62,920 nt of DNA from Streptomyces sp. Isolate_45 (GCF_024721315.2 NZ_JANFAK020000037.1:1-62920), one strand, 5' to 3'. Positions 17,384-26,405 are shown, counted from the first letter of the stretch. Notes: a model not told the origin generated them from the sequence alone. A program made the numbers and translations.

Positions 17384-18031
17384 ATGACCGACACCGCGCA
17401 CACCACGCCCCGACCGGCTCCCACCACCCCCGAAGCCGGCGGCCCGCAGCTCGCCGCCGACAGCGCCCTGATCGTCATCGACGTCCAGAAGGCATTCGAC
17501 GACGCCTCCTTCTGGGGGCGGCGCAACAATCCGGACGCCGAGGACAACATCGCGGCCCTGATGGACGCCTGGCGGGAATCGGGGCGCCCGGTGGTCCTCG
17601 TACGGCACAGGTCCGTGCAGCCCGGCTCCGTGTTGGCCGAGGACCTGCCCGGGTACGCGTTCAAGGACCTGGTGGAGGAGCGCCGGAACGAGGCCCTGCT
17701 GATCACCAAGACCGTCAACTCGGCCTTCTACGGAACCCCCGACCTGGCCGACTGGCTGACCGCCCGGGGCATCCGCCAGGTGGTCGTCGCCGGGATCCAG
17801 ACCAACATGTGCGTCGAGACCACGGCCCGGATGGCGGGCAACCTCGGCTACCGGGTCCTCGTGCCGCTGGACGCCACGCACACCTTCGACCTCGCCGGCC
17901 CCGACGGACTGTCCCTGACCGCCGACGAACTGGCCACGGCCACCGCGGTGAACCTGCAGGGTGGCGGCTTCGCCCGGGTCGTGACCACCGCTCAGCTGCT
18001 GTCCGCCGCCCGAGCCCAGGTCACCGCGTAG
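17384..18031 (+). CDS. Isochorismatase-family cysteine hydrolase
   Basis: A 215-residue hydrolase of the isochorismatase/nicotinamidase fold. The catalytic triad is visible as D33 (IVIDVQKAF), K109 (LLITKTVNSAF) and C143 (GIQTNMCVETTARMAG). The ATG at 17384 has GATGGAG upstream. The divergent GlxA-type regulator very likely controls it. Members cleave amides or vinyl ethers; isochorismate, nicotinamide and ureidoacrylate are all possible and I cannot choose. The 3' end overlaps the convergent acetyltransferase gene by 40 bases. Confidence 0.85.
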   Translation: MTDTAHTTPRPAPTTPEAGGPQLAADSALIVIDVQKAFDDASFWGRRNNPDAEDNIAALMDAWRESGRPVVLVRHRSVQPGSVLAEDLPGYAFKDLVEERRNEALLITKTVNSAFYGTPDLADWLTARGIRQVVVAGIQTNMCVETTARMAGNLGYRVLVPLDATHTFDLAGPDGLSLTADELATATAVNLQGGGFARVVTTAQLLSAARAQVTA

Positions 18032-18504
18032 AAGGCGAGCCGGGCGTCCTCGCCGACGGGCCGCATCCCGGCGGCGGCCATGACCCGCCGGGAGGCCGTG
18101 TTCCCCCGGTCGGTGTCGCCCAGCACTGCGGCCGCCCCGTGCCGTCGGGCATGCTCCACCAGGGCCCGCAGCGCCTCGCTCGCGTAACCCCGCCCCCGGG
18201 CGGTCGGGACCAGCCCGTAGCCGACGGTCACCCGGCCCGCCCCGTCGGCCGGCCCGTGGAACCCGGCGCCGCCGATCACCGTCGCGTCCGCACGGCGCAG
18301 GATCTCGTACGCCCCGAACGGCGCGGGGTCCCCGCTCGCGGCCAGGACCCGCAGGTACCGCTCGGCCCCGGCCCGGTCCCCGGCGTCGGGATAGCCGGGG
18401 GCCCCGAGCAGGCCCGCGGCGGGGCCGCCGCCGGCCAGGAGGCGCCGGGCGCCGTCCGCGTCGAGGGGCAGCAGGTCCAGTCGGGGGGTCGTCAACGTGT
18501 CCAT
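17992..18504 (-). CDS. GNAT-family N-acetyltransferase (RimJ/RimL-like)
   Basis: A 170-residue GNAT protein: it opens with LTTPRLDLLPL, typical of RimJ/RimL relatives, has the acetyl-CoA loop in VPTARGRGYASEALRALVEHA (about 110-130) and ends with the GNTASRRVMAAAGM helix. The target could be a ribosomal protein N-terminus or a small molecule. The last 40 bases overlap the end of the convergent hydrolase gene, so one of the two stops was probably moved by drift. Confidence 0.85.
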   Translation of the reverse strand: MDTLTTPRLDLLPLDADGARRLLAGGGPAAGLLGAPGYPDAGDRAGAERYLRVLAASGDPAPFGAYEILRRADATVIGGAGFHGPADGAGRVTVGYGLVPTARGRGYASEALRALVEHARRHGAAAVLGDTDRGNTASRRVMAAAGMRPVGEDARLAFYAVTWARAADSS

Positions 18505-18592
18505 GGCACCCCGGAGTACCAGCCGGCCCCGGGCCGGCGCACCCGGATATCGCCCCCGCGCCCGCGCCCCCGGCCCCTGTCCCCGGCCCCGG

Positions 18593-18642
18593 ACGGCGAA
18601 GGCCCGGACCCCCGTCGTCGCGGGGTTCCGGGCCTTCGCCGT
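18593..18642 (-). terminator. Strong hairpin terminator of the glycerate kinase gene
   Basis: A 15-bp perfect outer stem (ACGGCGAAGGCCCGG / CCGGGCCTTCGCCGT) continues with ACCCC/GGGGT after one bulged T. It starts 18 bases past the minus-strand stop of the kinase gene. The stem core resembles the hairpin at 24826-24876. Confidence 0.8.
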
Positions 18643-18659
18643 GCGTGCCGGTCCGTTCG

Positions 18660-19808
18660 TCAGAGCACGTCGGCGGCGATGTTCTCCGCGACCCGCTCCA
18701 GCAGGGGGCCGGCGTTCGGGATGGACTTCGCCGGGTCGGGCTCCAGGTCGGTCAGCGGGTAGGCCTTGCGGATGCCCGCGGCCTCCAGCGCCTCCTGGTC
18801 CAGCAGCAGCCGTCCGCAGACCGCCACCACCGGCTTGCCCGCCGCGCGCGCCGCGGCCGCGACGCCCGCCGGGGCCTTGCCGTGCAGGGTCTGCTCGTCG
18901 AGCGAACCCTCACCGGTGATGACCAGCGTGGCCCGCTCCAGCGCCGGGGCGAAGCCCAGCACCTCCAGCATCAGCTCGATGCCGGGACGGAACGTCGCCC
19001 CGAGGAGCAGCGCCCCGTAGCCGATGCCGCCGGCGCCGCCCGCGCCCGGCAGCACCGCGCACTCGGCGGCCTTCGCGCCGATCGACTTCTCCAGCACGAC
19101 CGCGAAGTGGGCCAGCGCCGCGTCCAGCGTCGCCACGTCCTCGGGCGAGGCGCCCTTCTGGGGGCCGTAGACCGCGGGCGCGCCCTTCGGGCCCGTCAGC
19201 GGGTTGTCCACGTCGCTCGCCAGGACGAACTCGACCTCGGCGAAGCGGGGGTCGATCCCGGACAGGTCGGCCGAGGCCAGACCGGCCAGCGCGCCGCCGC
19301 CCGGGCCGACCGGTTCACCGTTCGCGTCCAGGAACACCGCGCCCAGCGCCGCCAGCATGCCCGCGCCGCCGTCGGTGGTGGCGCTGCCGCCCACACCGAA
19401 GACGATCGAGCGGGCGCCCGCGTCCAGGGCGGCCTTCAGCAGCTCGCCCGAGCCGTACGTGGTGGCCGTCAGCGCGGCGAAGGTGCCGGCGGGCAGCAGC
19501 TGGAGGCCGGAGGCCTCCGCCATCTCGACCACGGCGGTACCGTCGCGCAGCGCGAAAGCGGCCGTGACCTGGTCGCCGAGGGGTCCGGTGACCCGTACCT
19601 CCCGGCGTTCGAAACCGGCCGCCACGGCGGCCGCGACCGTACCGTCGCCGCCGTCCGCGACGGGGAGGGTCTCGATCTCCACGTCCGGTACGGCCCTGCG
19701 AAGTCCGGCCGTCACCCGCTCCGCGACCTGAACGGCCGTGAGCGAGCCCTTGAATTTGTCCGCGGCGATGAGCACGCGCGCGGTCTCAGTTACTGCTCCG
19801 TCCGTCAC
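18660..19808 (-). CDS. Glycerate kinase
   Basis: A 382-residue class II glycerate kinase (GlxK/GarK family), which phosphorylates D-glycerate to 2- or 3-phosphoglycerate. Landmarks are IAADKFKGSLTAVQVAERV at the N-terminus, PVADGGDGTVAAA (about 45-58), the central GGSATTDGGAGMLAALG (about 140-155), and FAPALERATLVITGEGSLDEQT near residue 300. It is a single-gene unit with its own terminator, divergent from the BCCT transporter. Glyoxylate made by the ethylmalonyl-CoA pathway could reach this enzyme through tartronate semialdehyde, but no carboligase gene is in view. Confidence 0.9.
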   Translation of the reverse strand: MTDGAVTETARVLIAADKFKGSLTAVQVAERVTAGLRRAVPDVEIETLPVADGGDGTVAAAVAAGFERREVRVTGPLGDQVTAAFALRDGTAVVEMAEASGLQLLPAGTFAALTATTYGSGELLKAALDAGARSIVFGVGGSATTDGGAGMLAALGAVFLDANGEPVGPGGGALAGLASADLSGIDPRFAEVEFVLASDVDNPLTGPKGAPAVYGPQKGASPEDVATLDAALAHFAVVLEKSIGAKAAECAVLPGAGGAGGIGYGALLLGATFRPGIELMLEVLGFAPALERATLVITGEGSLDEQTLHGKAPAGVAAAARAAGKPVVAVCGRLLLDQEALEAAGIRKAYPLTDLEPDPAKSIPNAGPLLERVAENIAADVL

Positions 19809-19939
19809 CTTGCTAATCCCTTGCTATCGAACAGTGCAGTCGCGCCCCCATGAGCCTATCCGGAGGATCCTCCTATGCCCATGGGTGGCCTACGCCACAG
19901 GCGGCGCGCCATGCCTCTAAATACGGATATACGCCTGCA

Positions 19940-19945
19940 TAGTGT
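19940..19945 (+). promoter_or_regulatory. TAGTGT -10 box giving a leaderless BCCT transcript
   Basis: The box ends six bases before the ATG at 19952, so transcription should start at the start codon; no RBS precedes it. Confidence 0.5.
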
Positions 19946-19951
19946 GGCCGC

Positions 19952-21670
19952 ATGAGCACGGATTCACTGGAACAGCCACGTCCGGATACCCCGGGTGGGG
20001 GGTCCGGCGGCCCTGGGGACGGCACGCCCGACCGTGGCGTCGTCACCATCGGCGTGATCGCCGTGCTGGCCGTCGTCGCCTGGGCCGCCCTCGGGAAGGA
20101 GTCCTTCGACTCCGCCTCGGGAACCGCCCTCACCTGGGTGTTGAACAACTTCGCCTGGCTGTTCGTGATCGCCGCCGACGTCTTCCTCGTCATGTGCGTC
20201 GTCCTCGCGTTCAGCCGCTTCGGGCGGATCCGGCTCGGCGCCGACGACTCCGAACCGGAGTTCACGAACCTCGCGTGGATCGCGATGATGTTCAGCGCCG
20301 GCATGGGCATCGGCCTCATGTTCTACGGGGTCGGCGAGCCGCTCACCCACTACCTGAACCCGCCCCCGGCCTCCGGGGCGGCCCCGGGCACCGGCGCGGC
20401 CGCCCTCGCGGCCATGGAGTACTCCTTCTTCCACTGGACGCTCACCCCCTGGGCCATCTACGGCATCGCCGGGCTCGCCCTCGCCTACGCGACCTTCCGC
20501 AAGGGCCGCGGCAACCGTCTCAGCTCCGCCTTCGTCCCGCTGATGGGGGAGGAGCGGGCGAACGGGCCCGCCGGCAAGGCGATCGACCTGCTCGCCGTCT
20601 TCGCCACCGTCTTCGGCACCGCGACCAGCCTGGGCCTCGGCGCCCTCCAGGTGTCCAAGGGCCTCAACATCACCACCGGCGTCGAGGACTCCACCACCGT
20701 CGAGTTGATCATCATCGCCTCGCTGTCGGCCGCCTTCGTGCTCTCCGCCTTCTCGGGCCTGCACAAGGGCGTCAAGTGGCTGAGCACCATCAACCTCGTG
20801 CTCGCCGCCGTCCTGATGCTCTTCGTCTTCGTGCTCGGCCCCACCGTCCACATCCTGGACGTGATCCCCTCCAGTGTCGGCGGATACCTGGACGAGCTGC
20901 TGCCCATGGCCAGCCGCACCGGCGCCTTCACCGACAGCGCCTGGCTCGGCGCCTGGACCATCTTCTACTGGGCGTGGTGGCTCTCCTGGGCGCCCTTCGT
21001 CGGCACCTTCATCGCCCGGATCTCCCGCGGCCGCACCATCCGGGAGTTCCTCGTCGGCGTCCTGCTCGTCCCGAGCGGCGCCACCGTGATCTGGTTCTGC
21101 GTCATGGGCGGCACCGCCATCCGCCTCCAGTCCACCGGCGCCGCCGACCTCGCGAGCAAGCTCAAGGAGGGCACCGAGGCCTCGCTGTTCGCCATGCTCG
21201 ACGCGCTGCCGCTCGGCACCGTCACCTCCTGGGTCGCGATGGTCCTGGTCATGACGTACTTCGTCACCAGCGCCGACTCGGCCTCCCTGGTCATGGGCTC
21301 GCTCACCAGCCGCGGCTCGCTGAACCCGCCGACCTGGCTCGTCGTCACCTGGGGCGTGCTCATGGCCTCCGTGGCCGCCGTGCTGCTCGTCGCGGGCGGT
21401 CTGAAGTCCCTGCAGACCGCGACCATCCTGGTCGCCCTGCCCTTCGCCGTCGTCATGCTGCTGCTGTGCTGGGCCCTGGTGAGGGAGTTGCGCGAGGACC
21501 CCGGCGCCGGCCCCGCACGCCACCACGCCCTGCACGGCGTGCGGGACGCCGTCAAGGCCATGGTCGGCGACTCCGTCACCGACCGGGCGCCGACCCGTCA
21601 CCTCCGGCTGCGGCGCGTCGCCGAGTCCAGGGGGCGGGACCGCGAGGACGGCGGTACCCCGCAGGTGTGA
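19952..21670 (+). CDS. BCCT-family transporter (glycine betaine/choline/carnitine)
   Basis: A 572-residue protein with about twelve membrane segments. The family glycine-rich stretch GMGIGLMFYGVGEP is at about 115-128, and FFHWTLTPWAIYG and WWLSWAPFVGTFIARISRGR give the conserved substrate-site tryptophans. These carriers import quaternary ammonium compounds with Na+ or H+, usually for osmoprotection. The hydrophilic C-terminus (REDGGTPQV) is short. The gene appears leaderless: a TAGTGT box lies six bases upstream of the ATG. Betaine or choline is the likely substrate. Confidence 0.92.
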   Translation: MSTDSLEQPRPDTPGGGSGGPGDGTPDRGVVTIGVIAVLAVVAWAALGKESFDSASGTALTWVLNNFAWLFVIAADVFLVMCVVLAFSRFGRIRLGADDSEPEFTNLAWIAMMFSAGMGIGLMFYGVGEPLTHYLNPPPASGAAPGTGAAALAAMEYSFFHWTLTPWAIYGIAGLALAYATFRKGRGNRLSSAFVPLMGEERANGPAGKAIDLLAVFATVFGTATSLGLGALQVSKGLNITTGVEDSTTVELIIIASLSAAFVLSAFSGLHKGVKWLSTINLVLAAVLMLFVFVLGPTVHILDVIPSSVGGYLDELLPMASRTGAFTDSAWLGAWTIFYWAWWLSWAPFVGTFIARISRGRTIREFLVGVLLVPSGATVIWFCVMGGTAIRLQSTGAADLASKLKEGTEASLFAMLDALPLGTVTSWVAMVLVMTYFVTSADSASLVMGSLTSRGSLNPPTWLVVTWGVLMASVAAVLLVAGGLKSLQTATILVALPFAVVMLLLCWALVRELREDPGAGPARHHALHGVRDAVKAMVGDSVTDRAPTRHLRLRRVAESRGRDREDGGTPQV

Positions 21671-21710
21671 TCGCGCGGGGCTGCCCTGCGGACGGCCGCG
21701 GACGGCTGGG

Positions 21711-21716
21711 TAGGGT
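21711..21716 (+). promoter_or_regulatory. TAGGGT -10 box giving a leaderless Nudix transcript
   Basis: Six bases separate the box from the GTG at 21723, and no RBS is present. Confidence 0.5.
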
Positions 21717-21722
21717 GGCGCC

Positions 21723-22220
21723 GTGACCACCACCGAAGACTTCGCCACGTACATCGCGAGCCTGCCCCGGGTGCTGGCCGGCGCGGCCGCCCTCTTCCGC
21801 GACGCCGCGGGCCGGGTCCTCCTCGTGGAGCCCAACTACCGTGAAGGCTGGGCCCTGCCCGGCGGCACGATCGAATCCGACCTCGGCGAGACCCCGCGGA
21901 CGGCGGCCCGCCGCGAGAGCGCGGAGGAGATCGGCATCGACGTCCCGCTCGGCCGGCTCCTCGCCGTGGACTGGTCGCTGGGCACCGGCCGCCCGCCGCT
22001 GGCCGCCTACCTCTACGACGGCGGCGTGCTCGACGAAGCGCAACTCGCCTCGATCAAGCTCCAGGAGGAGGAACTGCTCTCCTGGAAGCTGGTCGAACCG
22101 GGCGAACTCACCACGTACCTCCTCGGATCCCTCGGCCGGCGGACCGAAGAGGCCTACCGCGTGCTGGAGTCCGGCGAGGGCACCGTGGAACTGGAGAACG
22201 GCCGCCGCCCCGTGGCGTAG
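21723..22220 (+). CDS. Nudix hydrolase
   Basis: A 165-residue Nudix protein. The box is complete: G47-G48 in ALPGGTIESDLGETPRTAA followed by RESAEEIGI, matching GX5EX7REUXEEXGU. Members hydrolyse nucleoside diphosphate derivatives; candidates include oxidised nucleotides, ADP-ribose or dinucleoside polyphosphates. It appears leaderless, starting with GTG six bases after TAGGGT. The next gene, of unknown function, follows 59 bases later. Confidence 0.88.
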   Translation: MTTTEDFATYIASLPRVLAGAAALFRDAAGRVLLVEPNYREGWALPGGTIESDLGETPRTAARRESAEEIGIDVPLGRLLAVDWSLGTGRPPLAAYLYDGGVLDEAQLASIKLQEEELLSWKLVEPGELTTYLLGSLGRRTEEAYRVLESGEGTVELENGRRPVA

Positions 22221-22279
22221 CGGCAGATCGCAGGCCAGGCGGGTACCCGCAGCGGACACGAGCAGGACAGAATCAGCAG

Positions 22280-22708
22280 ATGATCACGATGTACGCCTGG
22301 CCGAGCACGGCCGACGGGCCCGACGCCCTCCCCATGGTCCACTTCACCACCGACCAGCAGGCCGGTGACGAGGTCACCGAAGACGGCTCGCCCGTCTGGC
22401 TGTTCGACAACGCGATACGCGAGGGCGGCTGGTCCCCCTTCGAGGATTTCGAGGGCTGGTCCGCGCCCGCCGAGGGCTGGCAGGCCTTCTACCGCCGCGA
22501 GGACGACCTCCTCGCCGTCACCGGACCCGCCTCCTGCGAGGGCTGGTACCAGGGCCGCCTCGGCGCCGACCCCGCCTGGGTCGACGCGGCCTCCGCCCAG
22601 CAGAGCGTCGTCCTCCTCGCGGCCCCCGTCCAGCACCCGGACCTCTACGCCTACGCGGTGGAGGCGGGCGCCGGATTCGCCCTCCTCGTCCCCCTCTCGG
22701 TGATCTGA
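22280..22708 (+). CDS. Hypothetical acidic protein, conserved-looking
   Basis: A 142-residue acidic protein rich in Trp and aromatic residues (MYAWPSTADG, LFDNAIREGGWSPFEDFEGWSAP), with no signal peptide, membrane segment or motif I recognise. Codon bias is clearly coding and GC at third positions is high. It ends one base before the convergent Ogt gene's stop. ATG at 22280 or 22289 could start it. I assign no function. Confidence 0.65.
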   Translation: MITMYAWPSTADGPDALPMVHFTTDQQAGDEVTEDGSPVWLFDNAIREGGWSPFEDFEGWSAPAEGWQAFYRREDDLLAVTGPASCEGWYQGRLGADPAWVDAASAQQSVVLLAAPVQHPDLYAYAVEAGAGFALLVPLSVI

Positions 22709-22709
22709 G

Positions 22710-23201
22710 CTACTTCCCCGCCCCTTCGAACTCCAGCAGCCGCACCTTGCGCTCGATGCCGCCCCCGTAGCCCGTCATGCCGCCCGAGGCGCCGATCACG
22801 CGGTGGCAGGGCACGATGATGCCGACCGGGTTCTTCCCGTTGGCCAGGCCCACCGCGCGCGAGGCGCTCGGCTTGCCCAGTTCCGCCGCGAGCTGCCCGT
22901 ACGACCACGTCTCGCCGTACGGGATCCGCACCAGCTGCTCCCACACGCTGCGCTGGAAGGCGGTGCCCTCCATCCGCACCGGGACGGTGAACTCCCTGAG
23001 CTCACCGGCGAAGTACGCGGCCAGCTGCCGGCGCACCTCCGGGAAGGGTTCCTCGGTGTCCGCGACCCGTTCGCCGAAGGACTCCTCGGCGGGCCGGTGG
23101 CGCTGGCCGGTCATGTACAGGCCGCTCAGGACGCCGTCGGTGGCGACCAGGGTCAGCGGTCCGTAGGGGCTGTCCACGACGGTGTGCTGCTTGCTGCTCA
23201 T
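22710..23201 (-). CDS. ogt: Methylated-DNA-[protein]-cysteine S-methyltransferase
   Basis: A 163-residue suicide repair protein that takes the methyl group from O6-methylguanine onto C132 in the signature IIVPCHRVIG. The preceding YGETWSYGQLAAELGKPSASRAVG is the family's DNA-binding winged-helix segment. It lies 12 bases downstream of the Ada-AlkA fusion on the same strand, so the two make one alkylation-repair operon. No Ada-type N-terminal domain is attached here; the neighbouring gene has it. Confidence 0.95.
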   Translation of the reverse strand: MSSKQHTVVDSPYGPLTLVATDGVLSGLYMTGQRHRPAEESFGERVADTEEPFPEVRRQLAAYFAGELREFTVPVRMEGTAFQRSVWEQLVRIPYGETWSYGQLAAELGKPSASRAVGLANGKNPVGIIVPCHRVIGASGGMTGYGGGIERKVRLLEFEGAGK

Positions 23202-23213
23202 GGGGGGCGCTCC

Positions 23214-24698
23214 TCAGACGGGCAGGTGGTTGATGGGGTGGGCGTCGGTGGCCCACAGGTACTGGACGGCGTAGGCGCGCCAAGGCCGCCAGAGCGCCGC
23301 CCGGGCCGTCAGCGCGGCCGGGGTGGAGGGGAGCCCGAGCTCCCCGGCCGCCCGTCGGATCCCCAGGTCGGACGGCAGGAACGCGTCCGGGTCGCCCAGG
23401 GCCCGCATCGCGATGATCTCGGTGGTCCACGGCCCGAAGCCGGGCAGGGCGTTCAGCCCGGCGCGGGCCGCCTCCCAGTCGCTGTCGATGCCCAGCGGCA
23501 GCGAGCCGTCGGCCAGTGCCCCGACCAGGGTGGTGAGCGTCGTACGGCGGCTGCGCGGCATCGACAGGGTCTCGGGGTCGAGGGCGGCCAGGGCCTGCGG
23601 GGACGGGAACAGGTGCGTGAGGCCGCCGTGGGGATCCTGGACGGGCTCCCCGTACGCGGTCACCAGCCGGGCCGCGTGCGTCCGCGCCGCGGCGGTGGAG
23701 ACCTGCTGGCCGAGCACCGCCCGGACGGCGAACTCCGCCGCGTCGACCGTGCGCGGCACCCGGCGCCCCGGCGCCTTGTCCACGAGCGGGGCCAGCAGCG
23801 GATCGGCGCGCAGCTGGTCGTCCACGGCCTCCGGGTCGGCGTCCAGGTCGAGCATCCACCGGCACCGGCTGATGGCGATGGTCAGGTCGCGCAGGTCGGT
23901 CAGGGCGAGCCGGCAGCCGATGTGGTCGGGCCCGGGGGTCAGGGCCACCACGCCGGTGCCGTACGGCAGGCGCAGCGTCCGCCGGTAGGCGCCGTCGCGC
24001 CACTCCTCGACCCCGGGTACGGCGGTCGCGGCGAGGTGCCCGAACAGGTTGTCCGGGTTCAGCGGGGCCCGGTACGGCAGGCGCAGGCTGAGCGTTCCCG
24101 GGATCCGCGGTTGCGCCTCGGGCCGCCCGGCCGCCCGGCCGGCCCGGATCCGCAGGTCGCTGGGGGAGAGCGCGAAGACCTCCCGGACGGTGTCGTTGAA
24201 CGCGCGGATCGAGGAGAACCCGGCGGCGAAGGCCACGTCGCCCATCGGCAGCTCGGAGGTCTCGATCAGCAGCCGGGCCGTCTGGGCACGCTGGGCCCGG
24301 GCCAGGGCCAGGGGACCGGCCCCGAGCTCGGCCAGGAGCTGGCGCTCCACCTGCCGGGTCGAGTAGCCGAGCCGGGTGGCCAGGCCGGGCACGCCCTCCC
24401 GGTCGACGACCCCGTCCTGGATCAGCCGTACGGCGCGGGCGACGGAGTCGGCGCGGGCGTTCCACTCGGGGGAGCCGGGGCTGGTGTCGGGCCGGCAGCG
24501 CTTGCAGGCCCGGTAGCCGGCCTGCTGGCAGGCCGCCGCACTGGGCAGGAAGCTCATGTTCTCGACCTTGGGGGGCACGGCCGGGCAGCTGGGCCGGCAG
24601 TAGATCCCCGTGGTCCGCACGGCGGTGAAGAACCATCCGTCGAAGCGGGCGTCCTTCGACTGCACGGCTCTCACGCAGCGGTCTGTATCGGTGTGCAT
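23214..24698 (-). CDS. Ada-AlkA fusion: methyl sensor, AraC regulator and 3-methyladenine DNA glycosylase
   Basis: A 494-residue three-part protein. Residues 1-70 are the Ada N-terminal zinc domain with C34, C38, C65 and C68 (GIYCRPSCP, ACKRCRP); C34 is the phosphotriester methyl acceptor. Residues about 75-175 are an AraC HTH (LATRLGYSTRQVERQLLAEL). Residues about 185-490 are AlkA: an N-terminal beta domain, then HhH-GPD with LNALPGFGPWTTEIIAMRAL and the catalytic aspartate in FLPSDLGIRR. Methylation of C34 should turn it into an activator of its own operon while it also excises alkylated bases. I chose ATG 24698, the start of the Ada domain. Confidence 0.93.
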   Translation of the reverse strand: MHTDTDRCVRAVQSKDARFDGWFFTAVRTTGIYCRPSCPAVPPKVENMSFLPSAAACQQAGYRACKRCRPDTSPGSPEWNARADSVARAVRLIQDGVVDREGVPGLATRLGYSTRQVERQLLAELGAGPLALARAQRAQTARLLIETSELPMGDVAFAAGFSSIRAFNDTVREVFALSPSDLRIRAGRAAGRPEAQPRIPGTLSLRLPYRAPLNPDNLFGHLAATAVPGVEEWRDGAYRRTLRLPYGTGVVALTPGPDHIGCRLALTDLRDLTIAISRCRWMLDLDADPEAVDDQLRADPLLAPLVDKAPGRRVPRTVDAAEFAVRAVLGQQVSTAAARTHAARLVTAYGEPVQDPHGGLTHLFPSPQALAALDPETLSMPRSRRTTLTTLVGALADGSLPLGIDSDWEAARAGLNALPGFGPWTTEIIAMRALGDPDAFLPSDLGIRRAAGELGLPSTPAALTARAALWRPWRAYAVQYLWATDAHPINHLPV

Positions 24699-24825
24699 GG
24701 CTCCAGGATCCCGACCCCGGACCCTCCGGGCTGGCGGTTTTCCGACATCAAGGCTAACCCCGGGCTCTGCCGGCGGGGGCTCTCCGGCGAGGGCGAACAC
24801 GGGGAAGACGGACATGGGGAAGGCG

Positions 24826-24876
24826 GACATGGCGAAGGCCCCGGGTGCCAGGGGCACCCGGGGCCTTCGCCATGTC
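24826..24876 (-). terminator. 24-bp perfect hairpin downstream of pssA
   Basis: The arms 24826-24849 and 24853-24876 are exactly complementary around a 3-base loop. It starts 17 bases past the pssA stop (minus strand) and lies upstream of the repair operon, isolating the two. Confidence 0.85.
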
Positions 24877-24892
24877 GTTACGAGCGGCAGCC

Positions 24893-25762
24893 CTACGGGA
24901 GCTGCGCCGCCCGCGCCTCGCGCCGGTTGTGCCGGAAGGTGTTGGCCCTCCGGGTCGTCGCGAACAGCGGGATGGTCGCCGCCAGCGCGATCTGGAGCGC
25001 GCAGCCGGCCTGGAGCAGGATCTGGCCGCCCGGGGCGTCGAACGCCCAGGCCGCCAGCAGGCCCATCGCCCCGACGATCCAGCTGAGCATCGCCGCCGCG
25101 AGGACTCCCCGCGGCTTGGGGTACTCGACCCGGCTCACCATCAGCCAGGCCACCCCGATGATCGCCAGCAGCGTCGGGATGAAGGGCAGCTCCAGCAGCA
25201 CGATCGAGACGACCGTGAGCGCGCCGAAGGGGCTCGGCATGCCCTGGAACATGCCGTCCTTCATCGTCACGCAGCTGAATCTCGCCAGTCTGAGCACCAC
25301 GGCGAGCAGGACGACGATCGCGGCCAGCGCCGACATCTTCTGGTGCGCGTCGTCGGCGACCATGCCGTAGACGAGCACGAAGTAGGCGGGAGCCAGACCG
25401 AAGCTGATCAGGTCGGACAGGTTGTCCAGCTCGGCACCCATCGGCGAGCTGCGCAGCTTGCGGGCCACGATGCCGTCGAAGAGGTCGAAGACCGCGGCGA
25501 GCAGCATCAGTATCACTGCCGTCGCGGCGCTGTGCCGGGCCATGCCCGACTCACCGCTGCCGGTGAGGTGCGGAATGAGGATCCCGGTGGTGGTGAAGTA
25601 CACCGCCATGAATCCGCACGTCGCGTTGCCGAGAGTGAGGGTGTCCGCTATCGACAGCCGCAACGAGAGCGGCATGTCGTCTTCGGCGGACTCCTCCTCG
25701 GCGGACTCGGGCACCCACCCCGCCGAGGGGGTGGAGGGAGTCTCAGGGTCAGTCACGGTCAA
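24893..25762 (-). CDS. pssA: CDP-diacylglycerol-serine O-phosphatidyltransferase
   Basis: A 289-residue membrane enzyme that makes phosphatidylserine. The CDP-alcohol phosphotransferase motif D-G-x2-A-R-x8-G-x3-D-x3-D is read in FDLFDGIVARKLRSSPMG and AELDNLSDL. About eight hydrophobic segments follow. The start is TTG at 25762, with GGGGGTGA six bases upstream inside the psd gene; a GTG six bases further in is less well placed. It overlaps psd by 14 bases, and together they give phosphatidylethanolamine, a main streptomycete lipid. Confidence 0.93.
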   Translation of the reverse strand: MTVTDPETPSTPSAGWVPESAEEESAEDDMPLSLRLSIADTLTLGNATCGFMAVYFTTTGILIPHLTGSGESGMARHSAATAVILMLLAAVFDLFDGIVARKLRSSPMGAELDNLSDLISFGLAPAYFVLVYGMVADDAHQKMSALAAIVVLLAVVLRLARFSCVTMKDGMFQGMPSPFGALTVVSIVLLELPFIPTLLAIIGVAWLMVSRVEYPKPRGVLAAAMLSWIVGAMGLLAAWAFDAPGGQILLQAGCALQIALAATIPLFATTRRANTFRHNRREARAAQLP

Positions 25763-26405
25763 TTCGGGTCACCCCCGCGGTGGTGGCCTGACCGACCTCG
25801 ACCGCGACCTCGACGCCCTCGGGGAGGTAGATGTCGACGCGCGAGCCGAAGCGGATCAGTCCGATGCGTTCGCCCTGCTCCACCTTGGTGCCGGCCGGCA
25901 GGTACGGGACGATGCGCCGGGCGACGGCGCCGGCGATCTGCACCATTTCGATGTCGCCCAGTTCGGTGTCGAAGTGCCAGACAACGCGCTCGTTGTTCTC
26001 GCTCTCCTTGTTGAACGCCGGGACGAACCCGCCGGGGACGTGCTCCACGGACGTCACCGTGCCCGCGAGGGGCGCACGGTTGACGTGGACGTTCAGCGGG
26101 CTCATGAAGATCGCGACGCGGGTCCGCCCGTCCTTCCACGGCATGATGCTCTGCACCACACCGTCGGCGGGCGAGATGACGCGGCCCTGCGCGATCTCAC
26201 GCTCGGGGTCGCGGAAGAACCACAGCATGCCCGCCGCGAGCGCGGTGGCGGGCACGGCCGCCGCGGCCCAGCGTCCGGACTTGCGGGCCCGGGTGAGGCT
26301 GAGCGCCGCGGTGGCGACGGTCGGCAGAAGCCACGGCGATGCTCCGCGAGCGATACGTCCGCCGAGGAGGCCGACGCGAGGTGCAGAGGTTTGGCTGTGG
26401 GGCAT
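25749..26405 (-). CDS. psd: Phosphatidylserine decarboxylase proenzyme
   Basis: A 218-residue short-form (group II, archaeal/actinobacterial) decarboxylase that turns phosphatidylserine into phosphatidylethanolamine. Self-cleavage at G187-S188 (in RFGSRVD) would create the pyruvoyl cofactor; the larger enzymes use LGST at this point. D81 (SPADG) and H107 (NVHVNR) complete the self-processing triad. Two hydrophobic stretches near the N-terminus (24-38 and 48-64) anchor it in the membrane. It leads the psd-pssA operon. Confidence 0.92.
   Translation of the reverse strand: MPHSQTSAPRVGLLGGRIARGASPWLLPTVATAALSLTRARKSGRWAAAAVPATALAAGMLWFFRDPEREIAQGRVISPADGVVQSIMPWKDGRTRVAIFMSPLNVHVNRAPLAGTVTSVEHVPGGFVPAFNKESENNERVVWHFDTELGDIEMVQIAGAVARRIVPYLPAGTKVEQGERIGLIRFGSRVDIYLPEGVEVAVEVGQATTAGVTRIDRD

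Noticed and set aside
22803..25370. 855-codon open frame on the plus strand
   Set aside because: Antisense to ogt, the Ada-AlkA gene and pssA, all of which have clear catalytic motifs.
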